64,000 nucleotides of DNA, taken from assembly GCA_965218945.1 (NCBI GenBank), contig OZ244718.1, positions 434,001 through 498,000 on the forward strand. The letters are read 5' to 3'. Origin of the DNA: DAOUJW01 sp965218945. GTDB lineage: Bacteria > Chloroflexota > Dehalococcoidia > Lucifugimonadales > UBA2985. The notes under the pieces were generated by a model. The model was not told the origin of the DNA, did no database searches, and saw only the letters and a program-made list of their open reading frames with translations. Shown here in pieces: positions 26,411 to 33,704 of the stretch (positions are counted from its first letter, which is position 1; the number at the start of each line of letters is the position of its first letter). The position numbers and the translations under genes are program-made.

Positions 26411-27460
26411 ATGAGGCAGATCGACCTGCGCAGCGACACCGTTACCCATCCCACGCCGGCCATGCGACAGGCTATGGCGACCGCGGAGGTCGGTGACGAC
26501 GGATGGGGAGACGACCCCACGGTCAACCGATTGCAGGAGAGGGTGGCGCGCATGATGGGCAAGGAGGCTGCGATATTCGTTCCCAGCGGCACTATGGGCA
26601 ACCTGGCCTCAATCCTGGCCCACTGCCAGCGGGGCGACGAAATCATCGTCGGCGACCAGTCCCACATCTATCTGTACGAGTATGGCGGGGCATCCGCCCT
26701 GGGCGGGGTGGCCTATCGCCAGCTTCCAAACGCGGAGGACGGCACTATGGACCCGGAGGTGGTGGAGGAGGCCATACGTCCTTCGTCGGCCCGCTTTCCT
26801 CGCACGGCCCTGGTGTGTCTGGAGAACACCCACAACCGTTGCAGCGGCAGGGTGCTAACCCCGGAGTACACCGACGCTATAGCCGACATCGCCCACAGCC
26901 GGGGCGCAGCCGTACACCTGGACGGGGCGCGCGTGTTCAACGCCGCCGTTTACCTTGGCCTGCCTCCGGCGGAGCTTGTGCGCTCCGTGGACTCGATGAT
27001 GTTCTGCTTCTCCAAGGGTCTCTCCTGCCCGGTGGGGTCCATCATCTGCGGCCCCCGGGACTTCGTTGAGAGGGCGCACCGCAGCCGCAACGCGCTGGGA
27101 GGCGGGATGCGGCAGGTCGGCGTGCTGGCGTCGGCGGCAATGGTTGCCCTGGACGAGATGGTGGAGCGATTATCCACGGACCACGCCAACGCCCGCAGGC
27201 TGGCTGAGGGCTTGAGCCGTATACCGGGGATTTTCATCGATCCGGCCAGCATCCAGACCAACATTGTCATCCTGGAGCTTGCCGACGGCGACCCCCTCGG
27301 CTTTCTGGGTAAGCTGGAGGAGCGCGGCCTGCGCGGGTCCCATCCGCACGGGTCCAGGGTTCGGTTCGTGACCCACTACGGAATCGAGCCGGAGGACATC
27401 GACGCGGCCCTGGACGTTGTGGAGTCGGTGATGAAGGAGAGGGTGAGCGTTCGCCGATGA
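26411..27460 (+). CDS. ltaE: Low-specificity L-threonine aldolase (PLP enzyme)
   Basis: 349 residues. Threonine aldolases split threonine or allo-threonine to glycine and acetaldehyde with pyridoxal phosphate. Signatures: IDLRSDTVTHPTPAMRQAM at the start, GDDGWGDDPTVN, FVPSGTMGNLASI, DQSHIYLYEYGG, ENTHNRCSGR, VHLDGARVFNAA and the PLP lysine in MFCFSKGLSCPVGS. ATG 26411 has GAGGAGG 7 bases upstream; 137 further in-frame codons upstream are repeat DNA. It has no partner genes, and the next ORF is 113 bases downstream. Confidence 0.93.
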   Translation: MRQIDLRSDTVTHPTPAMRQAMATAEVGDDGWGDDPTVNRLQERVARMMGKEAAIFVPSGTMGNLASILAHCQRGDEIIVGDQSHIYLYEYGGASALGGVAYRQLPNAEDGTMDPEVVEEAIRPSSARFPRTALVCLENTHNRCSGRVLTPEYTDAIADIAHSRGAAVHLDGARVFNAAVYLGLPPAELVRSVDSMMFCFSKGLSCPVGSIICGPRDFVERAHRSRNALGGGMRQVGVLASAAMVALDEMVERLSTDHANARRLAEGLSRIPGIFIDPASIQTNIVILELADGDPLGFLGKLEERGLRGSHPHGSRVRFVTHYGIEPEDIDAALDVVESVMKERVSVRR

Positions 27461-27573
27461 TGTGGATTCCGTCATCCTTGGGTAAAGCTTTGGATAGTCT
27501 GGCCCGAAGCTCCATATTCCTGCCATTCCTGCGGAAGCAGGAATCCAGGTGGGGAGGGGTGTAAAGCCCTGCC

Positions 27574-28254
27574 ATGAGAGGAAGGAACCCGGGTCCAGAC
27601 GGCGAGTACCAGGACTGGGAGTTTCCCGACCCAGATGAGGTCGAGGAGCTTTCCAACCTCCCGGAGCCCAAGGGCCCTCCGACCATAGCGGGTTTTCCCG
27701 TCTCTTTCTTTCTGAAAGTGATTGCGTTCTTCATCATCGCGGGGCTCGTCGGCTCCCTGGTGCTGCCGGTCCTGCAACCCCTGGGCGGCGCCCGCCCGTC
27801 CGAGTCTCCTGCCATAGACACCAACCAGGATATAGCAGACTACCACGGGTGGCTCACTGACAGCGTGAGCCGGGCGCTGGACGACTCTCGGAACACGGCG
27901 GAGGCCCAGTTCCTGGGCGTCCAGTTCGGCGAGTCCGGCCATGACCTCATCATTGGCATCCAGGCAGATGGGTACGATCCCGTCAGCGCCTTCCCCAGCG
28001 CCATTCTGCACAATCCCAGCAACGAGGTGCTGAAGAGGGTCTTCGCGGACGACCGCGCCGAGCGGGTGACCCTGGCGTGGCTGTGGAGCGCGCCCGGCGA
28101 GTCTTCTCAGCAAATCGTGCTGCTGGTGGGTATGCTCAGGAGCACGGCGGATAGCGTTGACTGGGCGTACATACGCGCCGCGGACCTGCCCCGCCTCGCC
28201 GACGAGTACCAGGAAGCGCACCCGGCCCGCGGCTCCGCACCCATACCGGCGTAG
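27574..28254 (+). CDS. Uncharacterised single-pass membrane protein
   Basis: 226 residues. An acidic cytoplasmic head (about 1-43, with EFPDPDEVEELSNLPEPKG) is followed by one membrane helix (about 45-68, VSFFLKVIAFFIIAGLVGSL) and an extracytoplasmic domain of about 150 residues (AQFLGVQFGESGHDLIIGIQ; LAWLWSAPGESSQQIVLLVG). I do not recognise the family. The gene follows a dispersed repeat at 27520. Its last 67 bases occur again, diverged, at 28745-28811 beyond the HEPN gene, so the 3' end is an integration or recombination point. Confidence 0.7.
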   Translation: MRGRNPGPDGEYQDWEFPDPDEVEELSNLPEPKGPPTIAGFPVSFFLKVIAFFIIAGLVGSLVLPVLQPLGGARPSESPAIDTNQDIADYHGWLTDSVSRALDDSRNTAEAQFLGVQFGESGHDLIIGIQADGYDPVSAFPSAILHNPSNEVLKRVFADDRAERVTLAWLWSAPGESSQQIVLLVGMLRSTADSVDWAYIRAADLPRLADEYQEAHPARGSAPIPA

Positions 28255-28282
28255 GGCGTGGGGGGATTATAATAACCAAAAG

Positions 28283-28320
28283 AGAAGACCGCCCTTGCAT
28301 TATGGCGGCCTTTGGCTTCT
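28283..28320 (-). terminator. Weak terminator-like hairpin after the HEPN gene
   Basis: CCGCC and GGCGG pair around a 10-base loop, extended by AGAAG/CTTCT on the outside. On the minus strand it is followed by a T-rich run interrupted by C. It lies between the converging membrane-protein and HEPN genes. Confidence 0.35.
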
Positions 28321-28342
28321 GAGGGCTAATTGAACTGTAGCC

Positions 28343-28699
28343 TTACAACCACTCTCTGAGTTTCTCAATCAACTTTTCCACACTGCGAATGTGCTCTGCA
28401 ATGTCTTCGGACTCCAAGAAGTCCTCATAGAAGTTGCTGTGTAACTCTCCGGCCATCGCGAACAAGCGCCTGTATTCCTGATCTCCCGTTCTGTTTGCCA
28501 AATTGCCTACAACCTTGTAAAGGCTCCTATGACGGCTATGCCCCTCCCCCTGCTTCTCCGCTACAGCCTTCACCATCAAAGAAGCAGCGCCCCAACCCTT
28601 CTCGGAGGCTTGGCGCAGGTCTCCCGCTTGCATTTCTGAGTATGCCTGCTCCAAAAAAACCTGAGCCTGGTCTACGTACGGTTGGATATTCGTTGCCAT
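28343..28699 (-). CDS. HEPN-like (PaREP1-type) protein
   Basis: 118 residues, all alpha-helical. It starts at ATG 28699 after GAGGGA; the longer ORF start has no such site. The sequence DLRQASEKGWGAASLMVKAV, then HRSLYKVVGNLANR and AMAGELHSNFYEDFLE, follows the PaREP1/HEPN pattern. HEPN proteins are often RNases or partners of nucleotidyltransferases, but the catalytic RxxxxH pair is not obvious here. The gene runs opposite to its neighbours and lies between the 27574 gene and a duplicated copy of that gene's 3' end, so it looks like a single-gene insertion. Confidence 0.7.
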   Translation of the reverse strand: MATNIQPYVDQAQVFLEQAYSEMQAGDLRQASEKGWGAASLMVKAVAEKQGEGHSRHRSLYKVVGNLANRTGDQEYRRLFAMAGELHSNFYEDFLESEDIAEHIRSVEKLIEKLREWL

Positions 28700-28744
28700 C
28701 AGTGTCCCTCGGATTGCCTGATACCTCAGTATATCACAAGTCAA

Positions 28745-28811
28745 GCCCCGCCTCGCCGACGAGTACCAGGAAGCACACCCTGCCCGCGGCTCAACGCCCG
28801 TGCCGGCTTAG
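28745..28811 (+). pseudogene. Second, diverged copy of the 3' end of the 27574 gene
   Basis: 67 bases align without gaps to the last 67 bases of the membrane-protein gene (28188-28254), both ending in TAG. Eight positions differ: Ala, Pro, Ser and Ala codons change silently, plus Ala to Thr and Ile to Val. There is no start codon. The pattern (about 88 percent identity, mainly silent) matches the pcrA tail copy at 17958. Confidence 0.88.
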
Positions 28812-28895
28812 GGGACTAAAGTGTAGGCTGTGTGAGTAGCTGAGAGGAGAGTGGCATTTTGGTTGGTAAAGGCCTCAGCCCCCGGGTCCACTCTC

Positions 28896-29090
28896 CTACC
28901 CTGAAGGACTCCGCAGTTCATCTATCGCCATCAGCAAATGCATAGCCAAACGCCGGGCGTCGCGCTGAGAGATATACGCATGCCGTCCTTCGCCCTGGCC
29001 GTAGCCACCGATCCTTATATAGACTCGCCGGGCTCGTGGCCTTGTTTCGATGATGTCTGTGCTTTCTTCATGGACCCTTCTTGTTGTCAT
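28896..29090 (-). CDS. Small basic hypothetical protein
   Basis: 64 residues, rich in Arg (RPRARRVYIRIGGYGQGEG, then SQRDARRLAMHLLMAIDEL). ATG 29090 has GGAG about 10 bases upstream. I recognise no family. It is the last of three small co-directional ORFs (29598 to 28896) in accessory DNA between the HEPN cassette and HicAB. Confidence 0.45.
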   Translation of the reverse strand: MTTRRVHEESTDIIETRPRARRVYIRIGGYGQGEGRHAYISQRDARRLAMHLLMAIDELRSPSG

Positions 29091-29175
29091 CTGATCCGTT
29101 CTCCCTTCTCCGTGGCCCGGGCATTGGGCGGATGGCCAGCTCCATACCTGCGTGGGCCATACGTACTAGGTTCTG

Positions 29176-29361
29176 CTAAGTCACATCTTCAATGATATAG
29201 CCACTAACGGATTGCCCATTCTCAGTTCCCTCAAATCTTCGGAGACTGCGCAAGAGTCTAGACACCTCCACCGCCGTCCTGCAGGGGTCGTGGCCGCAAA
29301 CGCCGCTTTTGTCTCCACAGGCTCTCTGCAACGCCCAGTTAGCTAGTTCTTGAAAACTCAT
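29176..29361 (-). CDS. Small hypothetical protein with cysteine motif
   Basis: 61 residues with CGDKSGVCGHDPC near the middle, which could bind a metal, then AVEVSRLLRSLRRFEGTE. ATG 29361 has GAGG 7 bases upstream. It is not a family I know. It starts 27 bases after the preceding small ORF stops, so the two are probably co-transcribed. Confidence 0.45.
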   Translation of the reverse strand: MSFQELANWALQRACGDKSGVCGHDPCRTAVEVSRLLRSLRRFEGTENGQSVSGYIIEDVT

Positions 29362-29388
29362 CGTTGAACCTCACTGCTCTGCTCCCTC

Positions 29389-29598
29389 CTACTCCAAGGC
29401 TTCACCAAATGACGGCATCACCTTGCACATAGCACCTACTATGGTAGCCATCATCAAGGCATCCTTCTGTCGCAACTCGGCTTGTGCTTTAGTAATCTGT
29501 AGTAAGCCTTTGAGACCCTCAGTAACATCACCTACGCCATTCTCAACCCGCGACATCCGGTATTCCAGTACTGTAATTCGTTCCTTGTCTGAAGGCAT
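29389..29598 (-). CDS. Small coiled-coil hypothetical protein
   Basis: 69 residues from ATG 29598, with AAAGGGG just upstream; a longer reading frame exists but lacks a site. The heptad-like stretch RITVLEYRMSRVENGVGDV followed by TEGLKGLLQI suggests a short coiled coil, like small phage or plasmid accessory proteins. Function unknown. Confidence 0.45.
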   Translation of the reverse strand: MPSDKERITVLEYRMSRVENGVGDVTEGLKGLLQITKAQAELRQKDALMMATIVGAMCKVMPSFGEALE

Positions 29599-29742
29599 TA
29601 CACCCCTTTCTGTATTAACATACTCATCGCTACCCCCTACTCCATGGCCCGGCGAAGGCCTCCGCCGCCCGGCACTGCCAGCCCGGTAGGGCATGGGCAA
29701 TCGCTTAACTTGTGCTATATCTTACCACCAGCCAAACCCGAC

Positions 29743-30081
29743 TCACCCCTGGTGTGCCGCCTCCCTTTCCAGCGCTTCTTTTATCCAGCTGTTGATGCTC
29801 ATGCCGCGCTGGGCCGCCAGCGCGGCCACGCGCGCATGAAGATCGGGGCCCAGGCGCAGGTTCAGCTTGCCGGAGAAGGGCGGTTGAGGTGTAATGCCTC
29901 TCTCTTTGCACACCGCCAGGTATTCTTCAATTGAAATCTGGAACTCTTTCCTGAGTGTATCCACATCGGCCGCTTCGCAGTTTGCAATGGGGTAGCTCCC
30001 GCTATTGACCACGCTCCCATGCAAGAGTCCAACGGAATCATCGTACTCAACCTTGGCAATGTACCCTTTGTATTCCATCAT
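29743..30081 (-). CDS. hicB: HicB-family antitoxin with ribbon-helix-helix tail
   Basis: 112 residues. The N-terminal half (EYKGYIAKVEYDDSVGLLHG ... DVDTLRKEFQISIEEYLAVC) is the partial RNase-H-like HicB fold. The C-terminal GKLNLRLGPDLHARVAALAA and GMSINSWIKEALE is a ribbon-helix-helix DNA-binding domain. HicB binds and neutralises the HicA mRNA interferase and represses the operon. Its ATG-ATG start overlaps the hicA stop (ATGATGG), with AGGAG upstream, so translation is coupled. Confidence 0.85.
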   Translation of the reverse strand: MMEYKGYIAKVEYDDSVGLLHGSVVNSGSYPIANCEAADVDTLRKEFQISIEEYLAVCKERGITPQPPFSGKLNLRLGPDLHARVAALAAQRGMSINSWIKEALEREAAHQG

Positions 30082-30338
30082 GGCCTAACTCCTATTGATA
30101 TAAGAAATCTCATTATATCTCTTACTGAAGCCTGGGTGGTTGCTGGTTGTGGATGAGGTCTATGAACGACCAGGACCCTCTCACCCCCTATCAGAGCCAC
30201 CCGGGAGCCTGACCTCTCTTCAATCTCTACTCCCACCGCCAGCAGCAAGGCCTCTATCTCTGTCCACCTGATGTCGGACAGCGTTGGCCTTGCGAAAATG
30301 CGCTCCAGTGTTCGGTGGTGCCTTGAGCTAATGTCCAT
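30078..30338 (-). CDS. hicA: HicA-family mRNA interferase toxin
   Basis: 86 residues. It has the double-stranded-RNA-binding-like HicA fold in its longer variant: HHRTLERIFARPTLSDIRW, IEALLLAVGVEI, SGSRVALIGGERVLVVHRPH and IMRFLISIGVRP. The first gene of the pair encodes the toxin, which is normal for hicAB. A TTGAGG-17-TACTAT promoter on the same strand abuts the ATG at 30338, so a transcript from it would be leaderless or use another start. The pair lies in an accessory block beside tRNA genes. Confidence 0.8.
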   Translation of the reverse strand: MDISSRHHRTLERIFARPTLSDIRWTEIEALLLAVGVEIEERSGSRVALIGGERVLVVHRPHPQPATTQASVRDIMRFLISIGVRP

Positions 30339-30407
30339 ATAGTACCACTATTCAGTACCGCCCTCAAGGTCTACAGGCCAGCGGTATTGTGCCGTATTGC
30401 GTTGAAC

Positions 30408-30495
30408 TGGTGCCGAAGGCCGGATTCGAACCGGCACGGGGATTAAGCCCCAACGGTTTTTGAGACCGCCGCGTCTACCATTCCGCCACTTCGGC
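30408..30495 (-). tRNA. tRNA-Leu (CAA), CCA encoded
   Basis: The acceptor GCCGAAG pairs with CTTCGGC, the anticodon loop CTCAAAA gives CAA, a long variable arm is present (TTGGGGCTTAATCCCC), and the T-arm has GGTTCGAATCC. The discriminator A is followed by encoded CCA. Confidence 0.95.
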
Positions 30496-30505
30496 AAAAA
30501 AGGAA

Positions 30506-30580
30506 TGGAGCGGAAGATGGGATTCGAACCCACGACCTTCTCCTTGGCAAGGAGATGCTCTACCACTGAGCCACTTCCGC
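30506..30580 (-). tRNA. tRNA-Gly (GCC), CCA encoded
   Basis: The acceptor GCGGAAG pairs with CTTCCGC, the anticodon stem-loop TCTCC-TTGCCAA-GGAGA gives GCC, and the T-arm has GGGTTCGAATCCC. CCA follows the discriminator T. It lies 10 bases upstream of tRNA-Leu(CAA) on the same strand, so both are likely one transcript. Confidence 0.95.
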
Positions 30581-30692
30581 TCTATAGTCGGAGTACCGCT
30601 AAGTACCCCGGATGCTATCAATTATAGATTAGACGCCTCTAGGATGACAACACTACAATGATTTATCTGACAATCCTTGAGGCCTGTTCACA

Positions 30693-31112
30693 TCAGTCTG
30701 ACCAGGGATTGACCACATCGATGCCGCATCCCTGAAAGCCGTCTGAATCTCTGGTCGCAACCGACGCTCCTGCGGAGCGGGCTACGGCCGCTATCTGGCA
30801 ATCGGCGTGGTTGATTGGATGCCCGGCGGCGCGGCGTGCGGCGGCTATCACCGCGTAGGCCTGGGCGGCAGCGCTGTCGAAGGGGAGAATGCGCCCGGCG
30901 AAATCCTCGTTTAGCATACCCTCTATCTCAGCAAAGAGCCTCTCACGTCTCCGGCCCTGTGGAAGGATCTCAGCGCCGTAGCGCAACTCGGCTTCGCTGA
31001 CGGTTGAGATGTACATGTCTTGGGGCGGTTGCCGGGCAACCCAATCCACGACCCTGGCCAGGGGGTGGGGCAGCATCAGCTCTGAGACTACGTTGGTATC
31101 GAGAACGAACAT
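30693..31112 (-). CDS. vapC: VapC-type PIN-domain toxin
   Basis: 139 residues. It is a PIN-fold ribonuclease with four acidic positions: MFVLDTNVVSELM (Asp5), SEAELRYG (Glu about 41), INHADCQIAAVA (Asp about 103) and TRDSDGF (Asp). The FitB-like spacing and PWSD ending fit the VapBC/FitAB group. It begins 10 bases after the antitoxin stop. The pair lies between the tRNA genes and thyX. Confidence 0.9.
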   Translation of the reverse strand: MFVLDTNVVSELMLPHPLARVVDWVARQPPQDMYISTVSEAELRYGAEILPQGRRRERLFAEIEGMLNEDFAGRILPFDSAAAQAYAVIAAARRAAGHPINHADCQIAAVARSAGASVATRDSDGFQGCGIDVVNPWSD

Positions 31113-31122
31113 CGCCGCAAGC

Positions 31123-31368
31123 TCAGTCGAACCTTGGAGGCTCCCGCATGGGTTGCCTTGGGGGTATCTCTAACTCCACGCCTCCGAGGGGTGCGAAGCG
31201 GGCGCGAATGGCGCTTCCAAGGTTCTTTACGGGCGCTGCCTCTTCCTCAAGCGCCGCCTTCAGGATCTCGCGAGCTTCCTGCTCCATGGACCGGCCGTTC
31301 TCCGCGGCTCGGATACGCAGCCGCCGCTTCAGCCCATCGTCCAGGTTACGTACCGTGATGCTGGCCAT
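31123..31368 (-). CDS. vapB: FitA/VapB-type ribbon-helix-helix antitoxin
   Basis: 81 residues. The ribbon-helix-helix start ASITVRNLDDGLKRRLRIRA, then GRSMEQEAREILKAAL, binds DNA. The acidic/proline C-terminus (IPPRQPMREPPRF) is the usual toxin-wrapping tail. ATG 31368 has GGAGG 6 bases upstream. The gene precedes its toxin and has a palindromic operator in its promoter, consistent with autorepression. Confidence 0.88.
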   Translation of the reverse strand: MASITVRNLDDGLKRRLRIRAAENGRSMEQEAREILKAALEEEAAPVKNLGSAIRARFAPLGGVELEIPPRQPMREPPRFD

Positions 31369-31397
31369 GATTGCGCCTCCACTTCCATTGTCGCGCG

Positions 31398-31422
31398 ATT
31401 ATAGCATGATTGCATTGCAATC
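31398..31422 (-). promoter_or_regulatory. vapBC promoter with palindromic operator
   Basis: TATAAT on the minus strand (31403-31398) lies 29 bases before the vapB start. Directly upstream, 31408-31422 is a perfect 15-base palindrome GATTGCA-T-TGCAATC covering the spacer, where a VapB dimer would block RNA polymerase. The binding role is inferred. Confidence 0.6.
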
Positions 31423-31447
31423 ACATCATCTAATCAGGCCAGCCCGT

Positions 31448-32830
31448 CTACTCCCCCCGCAGCCTGAGGTAGCTGAACAGCAGAGGGTGTTTTTGTACGG
31501 CCAGGTCCAGGGCCTGCTGCATCACCCTGCGGATGGTGAAGTGCGCCTGGGGGCCGGTGCGCAGCTTGAACAAGTGGTAGCACTCCCTCAGGTTCATACT
31601 TGACAGCACGCGACGCAGATGTGCGTGGGTCACCAGGTACTCGGCCAAGCGCGGGAAGGCGTCCTGGATGCGGTGGAATCCCTTCTCGGCCTCCTGCATA
31701 GCTTCTCGGAAGAGCCCCTCCGCGCCTGCGTCAATGACAAGCTCCGGGACAATGTAGCCCAGGTCCACGGTCGCAGGCTGGGGGATGTAGGTCTGCATTC
31801 GGTGTCGCTTGAACTCCCGGTACGCGCCGTAGTCCATCACCAGGTCGAAGGTGTAGTCCACCATCTCCAGCTCACGCACCGGAATGTCGTGAGGACCCAG
31901 GCGGTCCAGCGCGCTGTGGACCACGGCCTCCCGATCAGCCGGTGTCATCGCCTCCACCCTCTGCCATATCTCATCGTACGACCCGCCGGAGAAGCGATAC
32001 AGCAGGGCGGCAATCAGCTTCGACTCCGCCTGGGGATCGTAGTGCACCAGCTCAGCCTTGCAGTCCTCGTATGGCGACGACGCGTCCTGGCCCGACGACA
32101 GCTCAATCTGGGCCTCCCTCGTGAGGGTGAGGTACTCGTTGCGGTCGGCGTACCGGATGAGGGTCGGGGTGATTCGCCTGCCCTCCGTCTTCAGCTCCTC
32201 TCCAAGCTCCCTCTCCTCCAACAGGTCCGATGAGAGGAGTTTGCGGATGGCGTGTTCCATTGAGCGTGCGTTCATGGTCACCCCGACGTTGGTCAGGGTA
32301 GCGGCGGGCAGCAGGAAGCGGCACACGTCGGTGGCGACCCTGCGCAGCCGCAGGTTGTAGGCGGCGGCCCGCTCCCCCTCGCTCTGTGGCGTGGTTTCGC
32401 GAAGGCGCCGGCTCACCCTCTCCACGGCCTCTTCGTAGGAGCGGAACAGGGAGTCGCAGGTGTCGACGTAGACGTCCCTGAGCGGGTGGCCCTCAAGCTC
32501 CCCCGGTATGTGGTAGCTGCCCTGCTCCAGCACCTGGTACCGGGACGACTTCTCCGTGTAGGACGCCAGGCGGTTGTCCTCAAGGGTGTCGCAGGCCAGG
32601 CGCGAGACGTTCTCCACAGCCATGTGGATGACGGCATGCTCCGCGACGGAGGAGTGGCCGTAGTTCAGGACCCATCGCTCGTGGAAGTCGGCCGCCCGCT
32701 CCTCCGTGACCGCCTTGGCTATCTCATCGAAGGGCTGGGGGTTGCGGGAGGTCATGGCGAAGACCACGGCAAGCTGCTCTTCCGTCAGCTCTCGAGGGTC
32801 AAGGGGGTAGACTCGCCGAGACAGGTCCAT
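31448..32830 (-). CDS. thyX: Tandem-fused FAD-dependent thymidylate synthase (ThyX)-like protein
   Basis: 460 residues, about twice a normal ThyX. ThyX methylates dUMP using FAD and methylene-folate. The N-terminal half carries SYTEKSSRYQ (90-99), matching the second part of the ThyX signature RHR-x7-SxR, and TNVGVTMNARS (180-190). The C-terminal half carries KRHRMQTYIPQ (341-351), matching the first part, and SSMNLRECYHLFKLRTGPQA. Each half keeps a different part of the signature, so an active site may be shared across the fused halves or may be altered. ATG 32830 has GGAGG 7 bases upstream. No thyA is in the window. Confidence 0.85.
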   Translation of the reverse strand: MDLSRRVYPLDPRELTEEQLAVVFAMTSRNPQPFDEIAKAVTEERAADFHERWVLNYGHSSVAEHAVIHMAVENVSRLACDTLEDNRLASYTEKSSRYQVLEQGSYHIPGELEGHPLRDVYVDTCDSLFRSYEEAVERVSRRLRETTPQSEGERAAAYNLRLRRVATDVCRFLLPAATLTNVGVTMNARSMEHAIRKLLSSDLLEERELGEELKTEGRRITPTLIRYADRNEYLTLTREAQIELSSGQDASSPYEDCKAELVHYDPQAESKLIAALLYRFSGGSYDEIWQRVEAMTPADREAVVHSALDRLGPHDIPVRELEMVDYTFDLVMDYGAYREFKRHRMQTYIPQPATVDLGYIVPELVIDAGAEGLFREAMQEAEKGFHRIQDAFPRLAEYLVTHAHLRRVLSSMNLRECYHLFKLRTGPQAHFTIRRVMQQALDLAVQKHPLLFSYLRLRGE

Positions 32831-32969
32831 GAGCGCGGCCTCCGCTATCGGTTATCGAGGGCTATGTGCCCGGCCGAGGGGTTGGCCAAGGGCTGGCGAT
32901 AGGATACTACACGGGAAAGAGATGGCGTTCAAGGAGAGCACGACTATTTTCTGCGTTTGTTTATGGTAA

Positions 32970-33092
32970 CGAGTAATCCCGCTCACCCTGAGCCTGTCGA
33001 AGGGTTTGAGCGGGCTAGTGGCCGCAAATGGGAGATGGATACCCCGCTCATATGGTTCGACAAGCTCACCATGAGCGATAAGCGGGGAGTGT
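32970..33092. repeat. Dispersed repeat, cccgctcaccctgagcctgtcgaa family
   Basis: The 298-base gap between thyX and the next gene carries cccgctcaccctgagcctgt and an inverted second half (ggttcgacaagctcaccatg, then agcg), the same family as at 22485 and 24450. Nothing else is seen in this gap. Confidence 0.65.
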
Positions 33093-33128
33093 TGCGTGGT
33101 GCTGTCTTTCCTGCTGTCGGCGCTCTCT

Positions 33129-33662
33129 CTAGCGCCGCCGCATCTTCGCTCTGACTTCAGTCAGCCGGTACTGCGCCTCCTCGAAGGCCTCGGGCATACG
33201 CGGCTGCGCAACCAGGCCCTCGTCCACAACATCGAAGACGCCGTTGCACAGGCTCACAGGCGCGAAGAAGGTTTCGTAGGATTTGATGCCGGGCGCAACT
33301 TCCCTGGTCCGCTGCCTGAGGAAGAGCAGGAGTTGCTGGCCGCTCAGCAAGGCTGTGGCCCCCTCTATGGAACTGTCGTCAGCGTCCGGCGCGCCTACTA
33401 TGATTATGCTTCTTGTTTCGCCGCGCAGCGTCTCCGTCACCGCCACGCCGGAAAACACGATGGGAACGCCATTGCCGCTCTGCTCATAGGCGTTTGCCGT
33501 CCCGTAGTCAATCTCGCGAGACACAACGCCCTGTACAGTGCCGACAACCACAATATCAGAGGCTGCCGTCAACTCCTCCACAGACGAGTACACCTGCATA
33601 TCTGTCGTCTCACTCACAGAAGCGCCCTTTCCATTCCCCTGCATGAGTGACCACGTTGCCAC
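33129..33662 (-). CDS. Uncharacterised exported-type protein
   Basis: 177 residues from a GTG at 33662. The recognisable part starts at about residue 25 (YSSVEELTAASDIVVVGTVQ), continues with VFSGVAVTETLRGE and LLSGQQLLLFLRQRT, and has a single cysteine (SLCNGVF). This layout is common in secreted proteins of actinobacteria and Chloroflexota. The N-terminus is short and lacks a signal peptide: only RLLLVATW precedes it after an in-frame stop, so the 5' end may be truncated. I cannot assign a function. Confidence 0.5.
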   Translation of the reverse strand: MATWSLMQGNGKGASVSETTDMQVYSSVEELTAASDIVVVGTVQGVVSREIDYGTANAYEQSGNGVPIVFSGVAVTETLRGETRSIIIVGAPDADDSSIEGATALLSGQQLLLFLRQRTREVAPGIKSYETFFAPVSLCNGVFDVVDEGLVAQPRMPEAFEEAQYRLTEVRAKMRRR

Positions 33663-33704
33663 AAGCAGGAGCCGCTACCAGCGCCGGTATGGCAGGGAGC
33701 GGCG

